A stretch of 64,000 bases of DNA from Streptomyces sioyaensis. GTDB lineage: Bacteria > Actinomycetota > Actinomycetes > Streptomycetales > Streptomycetaceae. The translations under genes were made by a program, and so were the position numbers. Within the stretch, counting starts at the first letter, position 1, and the number at the start of each line of letters is the position of its first letter. Below the pieces are notes generated by a model. That model made no database searches. It was given only the letters and a program-made list of their open reading frames with translations, and was not told where the DNA came from. The DNA lies in the NCBI RefSeq assembly GCF_004122735.1, contig NZ_SDIF01000016.1, positions 1-64,000 of the forward strand, written 5' to 3'. This document shows, piece by piece, positions 18,146-26,420 of this stretch.

Positions 18146-19474
18146 ATGCCCACATCCATACCGCCGCCGGGGCCGACCCTGCCGGCCCGTCTGCGACGCG
18201 CCGCCGTGGAGAGCGTCTCCGGACTCCCCCGGCAGTTCTGGTGGCTGTGGACCAGCACCCTGATCAACCGGCTGGGCGCCTTCGTCGCCACCTTCCTCGC
18301 CCTCTATCTGACGGTCGAGCGCGGCTACTCCGCCTCGTACGCGGGCCTGGTCGGAGCGCTCTACGGACTCGGCGGGGTGCTGTCGTCCGTGGGCGCCGGC
18401 GTGCTCACCGACCGGCTCGGCCGCCGGCCGACGATGCTGATCGCGCAGCTGTCGACGGCGGCCTCGGTGGCGCTGCTCGGCTTCCTGACGGACCCGGTGG
18501 CCATCGCGGCGGTGGCGTGCGTGGTCGGGATGGCGTCCAATGCCTCCCGCCCCGCCGTGCAGGCGATGATGGCGGACATCGTCGCTCCCGAGGACCGCGT
18601 CCGCGCCTTCTCCCTCAACTACTGGGCCATCAACCTCGGCTTCGCGATCTCCTCCACCGCCGCCGGACTCATCGCCCAGCACGGTTATCTGGCCCTCTTC
18701 CTCGGCGAGTCCACGCTCGTCCTGGCCTGCGCCCTGGTCGTCTTCCGGAAGCTGCCGGAGACCCGCCCCGGCACGGACGCCCCGGCCGGCGCCGCCGGCG
18801 GTCCGGCGCCCGGGGCCGTCTCGCTGCGCACCGTTCTGCGCGACGGCCGCTTCATGACCGTCGTCGGCCTCAATCTGCTGCTCGCCCTGCTCTTCCAGCA
18901 GGCGTATGTCTCGATGCCGGTGTCGATGGGTCAGGACGGCTTCTCCAGCGCCGACTTCGGCATGGTCATCGCGGTCAACGGCATCCTGATCGTCCTGCTG
19001 CAGATCCCCGTGACCCGGTTCATCGAGCACCGCAGCCCGGCGATGCTCCTGGTCGGCTCGGCCCTGTTGGCCGGTTACGGCTTCGGGCTCACCGCGCTGG
19101 CGGGCTCCGTCGCCATGTACGCGGTCGCCGTCGCCGTCTGGACCCTCGGTGAGATCATCAACTCCCCCACCCAGATGAGCCTGGTGATCCGCCTCTCGCC
19201 GGTGCACGGCCGCGGCCGCTACCAGGGGATGTACGCACTGTCCTGGTCCATCGCCTCCCTGACGGCCCCTCTGCTCGGCGGCACGGTCATCGACCACTAC
19301 GGAGCCGACGCACTGTGGGCCGGGTGCGCGGCCGTCGGCACGGTGGCCGCGGTGGGCTACGGGCTGCTGCTGCGGAGGCTGCCCGGGCCGGACCCGCACA
19401 CCGCCCGGCACGTCAGTGCGGCACGACATCCCGTAGCCGCCGAGGGCGGGGCCGGCCGCCGCGCCCGCTCATGA
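18146..19474 (+). CDS. MFS transporter
   Basis: A 442-aa major facilitator with about 12 membrane helices. The loop between helices 2 and 3 carries the motif GVLTDRLGRRPTML (A-motif GxLxDRxGRR), and helix 5 has NYWAINLGFAISSTAAG, as in drug/proton antiporters of the YdgF/MdtH-like group. The substrate is unknown. The start ATG follows CTCGGGGGAAC. A textbook terminator ends the gene, so it is monocistronic. Confidence 0.9.
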   Translation: MPTSIPPPGPTLPARLRRAAVESVSGLPRQFWWLWTSTLINRLGAFVATFLALYLTVERGYSASYAGLVGALYGLGGVLSSVGAGVLTDRLGRRPTMLIAQLSTAASVALLGFLTDPVAIAAVACVVGMASNASRPAVQAMMADIVAPEDRVRAFSLNYWAINLGFAISSTAAGLIAQHGYLALFLGESTLVLACALVVFRKLPETRPGTDAPAGAAGGPAPGAVSLRTVLRDGRFMTVVGLNLLLALLFQQAYVSMPVSMGQDGFSSADFGMVIAVNGILIVLLQIPVTRFIEHRSPAMLLVGSALLAGYGFGLTALAGSVAMYAVAVAVWTLGEIINSPTQMSLVIRLSPVHGRGRYQGMYALSWSIASLTAPLLGGTVIDHYGADALWAGCAAVGTVAAVGYGLLLRRLPGPDPHTARHVSAARHPVAAEGGAGRRARS

Positions 19475-19475
19475 C

Positions 19476-19513
19476 GACGCCGCCGGGGCCCTTTCGAGGG
19501 CCCCGGCGGCGTC
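19476..19513. terminator. Strong terminator, TTCG tetraloop
   Basis: Perfect 17-bp inverted repeat (19476-19492 and 19497-19513) closed by a UUCG tetraloop, between the convergent MFS and His-rich genes. Confidence 0.92.
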
Positions 19514-19563
19514 CTGCACGGCGTTCTCCCGTCTCCATCGGTCACGAGCGGGAGGGAGTCGGC

Positions 19564-19860
19564 TCAGCGGAAGGAGTGCGCCATCGCTCCGCCGCCGGTG
19601 TGGATGCCGCCGATCGGCCGGTAGTGGCGGTGGTGGTGACGGTGGTGACGCCGGTGGTGGTGGTGCCGGCACTTGTCGTGGTGGCGACCCCAGCGGTGGT
19701 CGTCGTCACCTCTCCAGCGATCGTCGTGGCGGGTGCTCGCCACCGAGGATCCACTGTCCGTGGCGGGGCCCTCGACCGCGGACGAGGCGAACGCGGTCGG
19801 AGTCACCGCGAACACCGCGGTGATGACGGCTGAGGCGAACAGGGTACGGGCAGTGCGCAT
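19564..19860 (-). CDS. Secreted histidine-rich small protein
   Basis: A 98-aa protein. An ordinary signal peptide (MRTARTLFASAVITAVFAVTPTAFA) with an AxA-type cleavage near residue 26 is followed by a short acidic stretch and then a segment of about 35 residues dominated by His and Arg (HHDKCRHHHHRRHHRHHHRH). I count 16 histidines and one cysteine after the signal. The composition points to extracellular binding of Zn, Ni or Cu. The ATG at 19860 has AAAGGA upstream; the longer frame lacks a signal peptide. No family is recognised. Confidence 0.75.
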   Translation of the reverse strand: MRTARTLFASAVITAVFAVTPTAFASSAVEGPATDSGSSVASTRHDDRWRGDDDHRWGRHHDKCRHHHHRRHHRHHHRHYRPIGGIHTGGGAMAHSFR

Positions 19861-20579
19861 AGGAGATGTTCCTTTCTGCCTACTGCGAAGGGAGACACAG
19901 CGTCGGCCATCTGACTCACAGTAGTGATATGACCCACAGTCAGCCTTTATGTCACGTTTTCTCACGCAAGCACGTCACCCACGAGCGAAGAGCTGAGCTT
20001 TCCGGGTGGACTGCATGCGTAATTGACCCGTCAGGCCGAACGGCACGCCGGGGTGGGGTTTGGTCCGGGTGCCGTTCGCTGAGAGCTCCTGGTGTCTGAC
20101 GTGTCATGAGTCGCGGCCCGGCGGCCGTTGCATCCGCCAGCGCACAGGCAGCCGCCGCCTCGCCTGCCTGGCCGCCTGGCCGCCTGGCCGCCAGTCGATC
20201 CGGCGTCAGGTCCTTTTTCGCTTCCCTGCCCCCCCCTTCAGAATTCCTTCAGGAATTCAGGACCCCTTCAGGAATTCAGGAATCCTTCAGAAAGGGGGCA
20301 GCGAGGGGCCTGGATTTACTGGGGAGAAAGCGGAAAAATAACGCGTCGCATTCGTGGTGTTACCGAAAGAAACGCCCGGAGGAAATCGACGGAACGCGCT
20401 TCAAAAGGGCGACATTCGGGTGCTACGGTTCTGGCAACTCCTGGCCGAGGTGCACATCGGCCGTTCAGATTCTGCGTACCCCGGTGGCGCCCCGGTGCGT
20501 ATTGCGGTGCCTGAATGGAGAACAGGGGTTTTTGGGGATTGAGCACACGGTTCGGTCCCTGCACAGAAAGGACACGGAC
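19861..20579. other. Intergenic region with short repeats before the small peptide
   Basis: This 719-bp stretch has no long ORF with coding bias and is clearly less GC-rich than its surroundings towards its 3' end. It contains an 8-bp unit CCTGGCCG three times in tandem (20167-20190), and a 17-mer CCTTCAGGAATTCAGGA twice (20246-20262, 20265-20281) with partial copies at 20235 and 20284, spaced 19 bp. The latter array is bracketed by complementary C5TT and AAG5 runs, so it can fold. It presumably carries the promoter of the peptide ORF. Confidence 0.6.
20235..20290. repeat. 19-bp-spaced CCTTCAGGAATTCAGGA array
   Basis: Two perfect 17-bp copies and two partial copies. Within it GAATTCC-TTCA-GGAATTC forms a perfect 7-bp hairpin (20241-20258). 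Flanking C-rich and G-rich runs could close the whole array into one stem. Confidence 0.75.
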
Positions 20580-20654
20580 ATGGACTGGGTTAGCTCCCTC
20601 GTCTCCGCCATCGGCCCGATCATTTCCAACCTGGTGACGCACTTCCTGGGCTAG
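20580..20654 (+). CDS. Candidate 24-residue amphipathic peptide
   Basis: A 24-aa ORF starting ATG with the ribosome site GAAAGGAC about 7 bp upstream. It begins MDWVSSLVSAIG and ends SNLVTHFLG. Trp3, Val4, Leu7, Val8, Ile11, Ile14, Ile15, Leu18, Val19, Phe22 and Leu23 fall on one helical face, while Asp2, Ser5, Ser6, Ser9, Ser16, Asn17, Thr20 and His21 fall on the other. It has no signal peptide and no Lys or Arg. That pattern resembles phenol-soluble-modulin or leaderless membrane-active peptides and some type I toxins. The frame upstream is open for far longer but has no coding look. Expression is unproven. Confidence 0.5.
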   Translation: MDWVSSLVSAIGPIISNLVTHFLG

Positions 20655-20721
20655 GGCCTTGGACCGGGAGCCGTGAGGGTTTCTCGGTAGCGGGAGTATG
20701 GGGCGTGGAATATCCCGCCCC

Positions 20722-20832
20722 ATACTTCTCGTTTTCCGGCCTCCGGATACTTCTCGTTTTCAGTCCGCCGACCGTCCGCGCCTTTCACCCTGCCGACCGT
20801 CCGCGCCTTTCAGCCCGCCGGCCGTCCGCGCC
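20722..20832. repeat. 25-bp-period tandem repeat at the YbjN gene end
   Basis: ATACTTCTCGTTTTC occurs at 20722 and 20747, and CCGACCGTCCGCGCCTTTCA at 20768, 20793 and (diverged, shortened) 20818. All are 25 bp apart. The last copies contain the stop codon and C-terminal codons of the YbjN-type gene on the minus strand, so copy-number change would alter its tail. Confidence 0.8.
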
Positions 20833-21313
20833 CCTGGGTCAGATGCGCGAAGGCGTCCAGGTTGCGGGTGGATTCGCCGCGGGAGACCCGCCACTTGTAC
20901 TCCTTGCGGATGGCGGTGGCGAAGCCCATTTCGAGCAGGGTGTTGAAGCTGCCGTCGGCGTTTTCCAGGACGGTGCCGAGGATGCGGTCGAGCTCGTCGG
21001 GGGTGACGGCGGCGAGCGGGAGTTTGCCGACGAGGTAGATGTCGCCGAGCTTGTCGATGGCGTAACCGACGCCGTACAGGCGGGTGTTGCGCTCCAGCAG
21101 CCAGCGGTGCACGGCGTCGTGGTTCTCGTCGGGGTGGCGGACGACGAAGGCGTTGATGGAGAGGGAGTGCTTGCCGACGATGAGCGAGCAGGTCGTGGAG
21201 AGCTTGCGGGTGCCGGGGAGTTTGACGACATAGGTGCCGTCGGTGGGGCTCTCCCATTCCAGGCCGGCGTCGTCCAGAGTCGCCTCGATCACCTGTCGCG
21301 CGTCGTCAGCCAT
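20810..21313 (-). CDS. YbjN-domain protein
   Basis: A 167-aa protein of the YbjN type, which shares the fold of type III secretion chaperones. The alternating hydrophobic strands ([20 protein letters not shown], then [12 protein letters not shown]) are followed by [32 protein letters not shown], characteristic of the family. Its function in actinobacteria is not established. The ATG at 21313 overlaps the mshA stop by 8 bp, so it is translationally coupled to mycothiol biosynthesis. Its 3' end lies in a 25-bp tandem repeat. Confidence 0.88.
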   Translation of the reverse strand: MADDARQVIEATLDDAGLEWESPTDGTYVVKLPGTRKLSTTCSLIVGKHSLSINAFVVRHPDENHDAVHRWLLERNTRLYGVGYAIDKLGDIYLVGKLPLAAVTPDELDRILGTVLENADGSFNTLLEMGFATAIRKEYKWRVSRGESTRNLDAFAHLTQGRGRPAG

Positions 21314-22676
21314 GGGGTGATCGTAGGTGACGGCGCCGCTCCTGCATCGCGGCGGTGTACACCTCGGCGGTCGCCGCGGCGGCCGTGTCCCAGCCGAACG
21401 ACTGGGCGTGGTGGGCGGCGTCGGTGCCCATCCGGGCGGGCAGGGCCGGGTCCGCGACGAAACGGCCCAGTGCGCGGGCGTAGTCGGCTGGGTCGTGGCC
21501 GGCGACGAGGAAGCCGCTGACGCCGTCGCGCACGGCCACCGGCAGACCGCCGACCGCGGCCGCGACGACCGGGGTGCCACATGCCTGGGCCTCGATGGCG
21601 ACCAGCCCGAAGGACTCGCTGTACGAGGGCATGACCAGCACGGATGCGGCGCGATACCAGTCGGCGAGCTGCTCCTGGCCGACCGGCGGGCGGAACTGCA
21701 CCAGATCGGCGATGCCGAGCCGGGCGGCCAGCTTCTGCAGGCCCTCGGGCCTGGCCAGCCCGCTGCCGCTGGGGCCGCCCACGACGGGCACCACCAGGCG
21801 GGAGCGCAGCGAGGGGTCCTCGTTCACCAGGGCGGCGACCGCCCGCAGCAGGATGTCGGGGGCCTTCAGCGGCTGTATGCGGCCGGCGAAGAGCGGGATG
21901 ACCGCGTCCTGCGGCAGGCCGAGACGGGCCCGGGCCGCGGCCCTGCTCTCGGCGACCGCACCGCCGGTGGGCCGGAAGCGGTCGAGGTTGACACCGGGGT
22001 GGACCACCGCGACCTTGTCGGGCTCGGCCTCGTAATGCCGTACGAGCTCGTCCGACTCCTCGGCGGTGTTGGCTATCAGCCGGTCCGCGGCGCGCACGAT
22101 CTGCGTCTCGCCGATGACCCGGGCGGCGGGCTCGGGGGTGTCACCGGCGGCGAGGGCGGCGTTCTTGACCTTGGCCATGGTGTGCATGGCGTGCACCAGC
22201 GGGGCGCCCCAGCGTTCGGCGGCCAGCCAGCCGACATGGCCGGACAGCCAGTAGTGGGAGTGGACCAGGTCGTAATGGCCGGGGCGCTGGCCGGCCCAGG
22301 CCTGCATCACGCCATGGGTGAAGGCACACAGCTGCGCGGGCAGCTCCTCCTTGGCCAGGCCCTCGTACGGACCGGCGTCCACATGCCGTACGAGGACGCC
22401 GGGGGCGAGTTCGACGGCGGGCGGGAGGGTGCCGGTGGTGGCGCGGGTGAAGATCTCCACCTCGATGTTGATCGAGGCGAGCTTCCTGGCCAGCTCGACG
22501 ATGTAGACGTTCATGCCGCCGGCGTCGCCGGTACCGGGCTGGTGCAGCGGGGAGGTGTGGACGCTGAGCATGGCCACCCGGCGCGGGCGGCGGGGGGCGC
22601 CGGGCAGGCGCAGCCGGGCCTGGCCCGGGAACTGGCCATGGGGACGGCTGCGGAGCCGGGACACGTATGGGCTCAC
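21306..22676 (-). CDS. mshA: MshA: D-inositol-3-phosphate glycosyltransferase
   Basis: A 456-aa GT-B retaining glycosyltransferase that joins UDP-GlcNAc to 1L-inositol 1-phosphate, the first committed step of mycothiol synthesis. Landmarks: [26 protein letters not shown] at the acceptor site begins near residue 35, [12 protein letters not shown], and the C-terminal nucleotide-sugar motif [24 protein letters not shown] with the E-x7-E pair. The GTG at 22676 has AGGAGG well spaced. mshD, encoding the last step, is also in this window near 50 kb. Confidence 0.95.
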   Translation of the reverse strand: MSPYVSRLRSRPHGQFPGQARLRLPGAPRRPRRVAMLSVHTSPLHQPGTGDAGGMNVYIVELARKLASINIEVEIFTRATTGTLPPAVELAPGVLVRHVDAGPYEGLAKEELPAQLCAFTHGVMQAWAGQRPGHYDLVHSHYWLSGHVGWLAAERWGAPLVHAMHTMAKVKNAALAAGDTPEPAARVIGETQIVRAADRLIANTAEESDELVRHYEAEPDKVAVVHPGVNLDRFRPTGGAVAESRAAARARLGLPQDAVIPLFAGRIQPLKAPDILLRAVAALVNEDPSLRSRLVVPVVGGPSGSGLARPEGLQKLAARLGIADLVQFRPPVGQEQLADWYRAASVLVMPSYSESFGLVAIEAQACGTPVVAAAVGGLPVAVRDGVSGFLVAGHDPADYARALGRFVADPALPARMGTDAAHHAQSFGWDTAAAATAEVYTAAMQERRRHLRSPHG

Positions 22677-22928
22677 GTCGAGCTACCTCCTAGGCGGGGC
22701 GGGCGGCACGCCTCCGACCCCGTCCAACAACAGACCCCGGTCATCCATTTCCGTCCGACGCCCTCCACCCACACTTTGCCAAAGCGTGACCAAGGGTGAG
22801 CCGGAGGTACCGCGGGGCGGTTCGTCGGAAGGGCCCGGCCGGCCCGGCACCTCGGTGGGCGGCCTGCCGCAGTGGCCGGCGGTACCGCGGCGGCGGTCTG
22901 CTCCCGGCCACCCCATACTCTCGACGGC

Positions 22929-23762
22929 ATGGCCCGCCGCCCCTCCGTCCTCGCCGCCCCGGCCTCCGCACCGTCCCGACCCGTCGGAAACGCCACCCGC
23001 GGGACCACCAACCCCAACCGTCTGCGCCGCATGGACCGCTGGATAGCGGCCGAACACGGTGCCGCGCTGCGCCGCGCCGCCGACCCCGTGGCGGTCGACC
23101 TGGGCTACGGCGCGGCGCCCTGGACCGCGGTCGAGCTGCTCGGGCGGCTGCGTACGGTCCGGCCGGACGCCCGGGTCGTCGGCATCGAGATAGATCCGGC
23201 GCGGGTCGAGGCCGCCCGGTCCTACGAGCGGCCGGGGCTGGACTTCGTCCACGGCGGCTTCGAGGTGCCGCTGCCGGGCCCGCGCGCCGGGGCACCGGTC
23301 CTCATACGGGCGGCGAATGTGCTGCGGCAGTACGACGAGGACGAGGTGGCCGCCGTGTGGCGGCGGCTGTGCGCGCGGCTGGCCCCCGGCGGGCTGCTGG
23401 TCGAGGGCACCTGCGACGAGATCGGACGGCGGCACGTCTGGGTGGCGCTGGGCCCCGAGGGGCCGCGCACGGTCACCTTCGCCACCCGGCTCGGCTCCCT
23501 GCGGACACCCTCTGACCTGGCCGAACGCCTCCCGAAGGCGCTGATACACCGCAATGTCCCGGGCGAAGCGGTGCATGCCTTCCTCCGGGACTTCGACCGC
23601 GCCTGGGCCACGGCCGCCCCGCTGGGCGCGCTGGGCGCCCGCCAGCGGTGGCGCGCGGCCGTCCAGGCCCTGGCCACGGACTGGCCGCTGGCCGGCGACC
23701 CCCGGCGCCGCCGCCAGGGCGAGGTCACGGTGCGGTGGGAGGCTCTGGCCCCCAGGCGCTGA
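22929..23762 (+). CDS. Class I SAM-dependent methyltransferase
   Basis: A 277-aa protein. SAM motif I is AVDLGYGAAPWTAVELL, the acidic residue after strand 2 is in VVGIEIDPARVEAA, and LAPGGLLVEGTCDEIGRRHVWV is the post-core strand. The proline/alanine-rich N-terminus (about 25 residues) is probably disordered. The substrate is unknown. It is divergent from mshA with 252 bp between, a neighbour commonly found beside mshA in Streptomyces. The ATG at 22929 was chosen because residues encoded further upstream do not look coding. Confidence 0.88.
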   Translation: MARRPSVLAAPASAPSRPVGNATRGTTNPNRLRRMDRWIAAEHGAALRRAADPVAVDLGYGAAPWTAVELLGRLRTVRPDARVVGIEIDPARVEAARSYERPGLDFVHGGFEVPLPGPRAGAPVLIRAANVLRQYDEDEVAAVWRRLCARLAPGGLLVEGTCDEIGRRHVWVALGPEGPRTVTFATRLGSLRTPSDLAERLPKALIHRNVPGEAVHAFLRDFDRAWATAAPLGALGARQRWRAAVQALATDWPLAGDPRRRRQGEVTVRWEALAPRR

Positions 23763-23793
23763 GCGCCCCGCGGCAGCCAGCCGTCCGCCGCAG

Positions 23794-24684
23794 CTACCCG
23801 TCCGCCCCCGCGGCCGCCATGGCCCGCTGCTCCTCCGCCACCCGCGCCCCGAGCTCCCGCAGCCGGCGCTCCGTCTCCGACCCGCGCGGGGCCGTGTACG
23901 TCACCAGTGCCTGGTCGGGATCGGTGCTCAGCCGGAAGCTCTCGAAGGTGATCACGAGCTCGCCGACGTGCGGATGCAGGAGGCGCTTGGTGCCGCGCAG
24001 GCACTCGTACACCGTCTGGGTCTCCCAGAGCCGCCGGAAGTCCGCGCTGTGGTCGAGGAGTTCATTGACCACCGCACAGATCCGCGGGTCGTCGGGGTGC
24101 CGGCCGCTGTCGGCACGCAGATTGCCGACCACCTCCACGGCCTTCGCCTCCCAGTCCGGGTGCAGGGCCCGCGCCACCGGGTCGAGGAAGACCAGCAGCG
24201 CGGTGTTCCGCCGGTCCGGGGCGAGCGCCTCCAGGTCGAAGGCGAAGCGGCCGCCGAGCGTGTTCCAGGCCAGGATGTCCAGACCGCGGCCGATGACCAT
24301 GGCCGGGACCGTGGTCTCCATCGCGTCCAGCAGCTGCCGGATCTCCGGGCGCACGGTCTGCGTGGGGCCGGAGGCGGGACGACAGTCGTCCGGGCCCGGG
24401 CGCCGGGGCACGGCGACGTTGCGCAGATACGTCACCTCGCCGCCGGACAGCCGCAGCGCCCGGGCGATGGCGTCCAGGACGGAGTCGGAGATGGCGTGCG
24501 CCCGGCCCTGTTCGATCCGGGTGTAGTAGTCGACGCTGATGCCGGCGAGCTGGGCGACCTCCTCGCGCCGCAGCCCGCGCACCCGGCGCCGGCCCACCCC
24601 GCCGGGCAGGCCGAGCTCGGCCGGGTCGAGCGCCGCGCGGCGCGCCTTGAGGAACGAGCCGATCTCGATTTCCGCGTACAGCAT
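23794..24684 (-). CDS. XRE regulator with MmyB-like ligand-binding domain
   Basis: A 296-aa regulator. The N-terminal helix-turn-helix is RRVRGLRREEVAQLAGISVDYYTRIEQGR (residues about 33-61, a typical XRE fold). It is followed by the PAS-like MmyB domain, marked by LDILAWNTLGGRFAF, and LWETQTVYECLRGTKRLLHPHVGELVITFE. Such regulators often bind fatty-acid-like ligands and control a neighbouring oxidoreductase. Here it lies only 27 bp downstream of the four-gene large-protein operon on the same strand, so it is probably its last gene. Confidence 0.92.
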   Translation of the reverse strand: MLYAEIEIGSFLKARRAALDPAELGLPGGVGRRRVRGLRREEVAQLAGISVDYYTRIEQGRAHAISDSVLDAIARALRLSGGEVTYLRNVAVPRRPGPDDCRPASGPTQTVRPEIRQLLDAMETTVPAMVIGRGLDILAWNTLGGRFAFDLEALAPDRRNTALLVFLDPVARALHPDWEAKAVEVVGNLRADSGRHPDDPRICAVVNELLDHSADFRRLWETQTVYECLRGTKRLLHPHVGELVITFESFRLSTDPDQALVTYTAPRGSETERRLRELGARVAEEQRAMAAAGADG

Positions 24685-24711
24685 CGCTCCAGTATGCGTC
24701 GCGCGGCCCCG

Positions 24712-26340
24712 TCACCCTTCCGACGGCTCCCCGCCGGCGTCCGCGGTGAAGGTCTCGAAGGCCTCTTCCTCGGCCGTTTCGTCCTGCTCCGGCAAATCGG
24801 CAGCCGCCACCTGCGTCAGGTTGGGACCGCCGCCGAGCGGGGTCCAGTACACGGAGAAGTAGCCGTTCCCAGTGCCATTGGGGAGCTTGGTGTTGTTGAG
24901 GGACACCTTGACGGTGCCGCCCTTTGCGACGGGAACGGACATCTGGCTCGTCGCCGACGGCGAACCGCTGAACGTCACTTGCGGTACGGAGATGGTATGT
25001 GTCACGCCGGCGGTGGTCGCCTGCGCGGCGAAGTAGGCGTTGAGCTCTCGCCAGCCGGTGTTGGACGTGAAGGACAGACACACCAGGACGACGGTGAGGA
25101 ATCCGGCACCATCCGCCCGGTACGTGGTTTCTCGAAAACCGGACGAGATGTAGTTGGCATGGAGCCTCTGTGAGCTGTTCTTGAAGATGCCGACGGTTCC
25201 GTAGGCGTTGAGGTTTGTTCCCGCGGCGGTGTCGAGGCGGCCCGTCTTGAGCCAGAGATATCCGTCGGCCCCGGGATCGACGGTGAGGTTCTTGGTGGTG
25301 GTGGCGCCGTTGAGCTGGGTGGTGCCGGCGACGGTGAATTTGCTCAGGACATTGACCTCGCGGCCCTCGGTGGAGAGCGTCAGCCGGCCCCCGATCGCGA
25401 GCGACCCGTAGGAACCGCTGCCTTCGATGGTCCGGACGTGCAGGGTGTTTGCGGTATTGACCGTGAGGTCCTTGGTGGTGGTGGCGCCGTTGAGGCTGGT
25501 GGTGCCGCCGACGGTGAGGTTCTTGGTCGTGGTGGCGCCGTTGAGTTGGGTGGTGCCGTGGACGGTGAGGTTGCCGATCTCCAGGTCCGGCTTGATGACG
25601 GATACCTGGGCGGACAGGATCCGCACCACGGGGTTCGAGGCATCGCCGGTGGTACCCCGCAGATAGAACGTGGTGTCCGACTTCACGTTGGTGATCTTCT
25701 TGCTGCTGTCCTTGGTGACATCCAGGTTGGTGTCGCCGTAGAGCAGTTCATAGGTGGCGTTGGCGGAGCGCTCCCAGGTCAGAGTGACCTCGCCGCCGTT
25801 GTTGATGATGAGGGGCGTGCAGATGAGGTTGCGCAGGTAGAAGTCCGCGGGGAATTTGCCCACGTGGAATGTGGTGGCCCGGGACTGGAAAGCGCTCGAT
25901 CCGGTGCGGGAACTCTCGGTGACGGTGATCGGCGACGTGCCGACCTTCCGGTTGACCGGGATCTCGGAGAGCTGGATGGTGAATCCGGTCTCCGGCCCGA
26001 TCGGCGTATGGCCGGCCGACGGGGAGAAGACGAATTCCTTCGCGGCGGAGTCCAGCCGGGCCGTCCAGCCGGACAGGCTGATCCGCGCGGTGACCTTGGC
26101 CAGGTCCGTGGCGAGGTCCGGCGACATCGGGCCGGCCGGGACCTTGACCTTGATCCATTGCACATCCGCCGGCGTACCGCTGTGTCGTGACCCGACGATC
26201 TGGAGCTCTCCCGTCTCCTCCGGCGCCTGGGGATTCTCCGGCGAGGCCTTCAACGGGTCCGGGCTGGTGGTGACGGTGTACGCCAGCAGGGGTTCGTTGG
26301 CGGTGGTGTCTACGGTGCGGGTCGGGGAAACCAGGCTCAT
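24712..26340 (-). CDS. Fibre-like repeat protein of the DUF6603 operon
   Basis: A 542-aa protein with no signal peptide. Residues about 1-260 are beta-rich and include two Ig-like blocks (PLIINNGGEVTLTWERSANATYELLYG). Residues about 262-385 contain at least three copies of a unit V-x-GTTxLNGATTTKxLTV, the style of phage tail fibres and trimeric surface fibres. The C-terminal 160 residues read like a globular fibre tip ending in a Glu/Asp-rich tail. Codon use is visibly less GC-biased than neighbours. The ATG at 26340 has AAGGAG eight bases before it. Last of four large genes; its role is unknown, possibly a structural fibre. Confidence 0.8.
   Translation of the reverse strand: MSLVSPTRTVDTTANEPLLAYTVTTSPDPLKASPENPQAPEETGELQIVGSRHSGTPADVQWIKVKVPAGPMSPDLATDLAKVTARISLSGWTARLDSAAKEFVFSPSAGHTPIGPETGFTIQLSEIPVNRKVGTSPITVTESSRTGSSAFQSRATTFHVGKFPADFYLRNLICTPLIINNGGEVTLTWERSANATYELLYGDTNLDVTKDSSKKITNVKSDTTFYLRGTTGDASNPVVRILSAQVSVIKPDLEIGNLTVHGTTQLNGATTTKNLTVGGTTSLNGATTTKDLTVNTANTLHVRTIEGSGSYGSLAIGGRLTLSTEGREVNVLSKFTVAGTTQLNGATTTKNLTVDPGADGYLWLKTGRLDTAAGTNLNAYGTVGIFKNSSQRLHANYISSGFRETTYRADGAGFLTVVLVCLSFTSNTGWRELNAYFAAQATTAGVTHTISVPQVTFSGSPSATSQMSVPVAKGGTVKVSLNNTKLPNGTGNGYFSVYWTPLGGGPNLTQVAAADLPEQDETAEEEAFETFTADAGGEPSEG
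25281..25558 (-). repeat. Near-identical DNA repeats coding the fibre motif
   Basis: Copies of about 46 bp at 25281-25327, 25461-25507 and 25512-25558 differ at only a few bases (shared core on the plus strand GGTGGCGCCGTTGAG). They encode the GTTxLNGATTTKxL units, so in-frame expansion or contraction by recombination is possible. Confidence 0.8.
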
Positions 26341-26420
26341 CGGGTGCTCCTTCAACCGTCAGGGACCGCGCCGTCCGCTGCCGAGGAGAGGAGCGGCGCG
26401 GCCTGAGTGGTGATGCGGTC

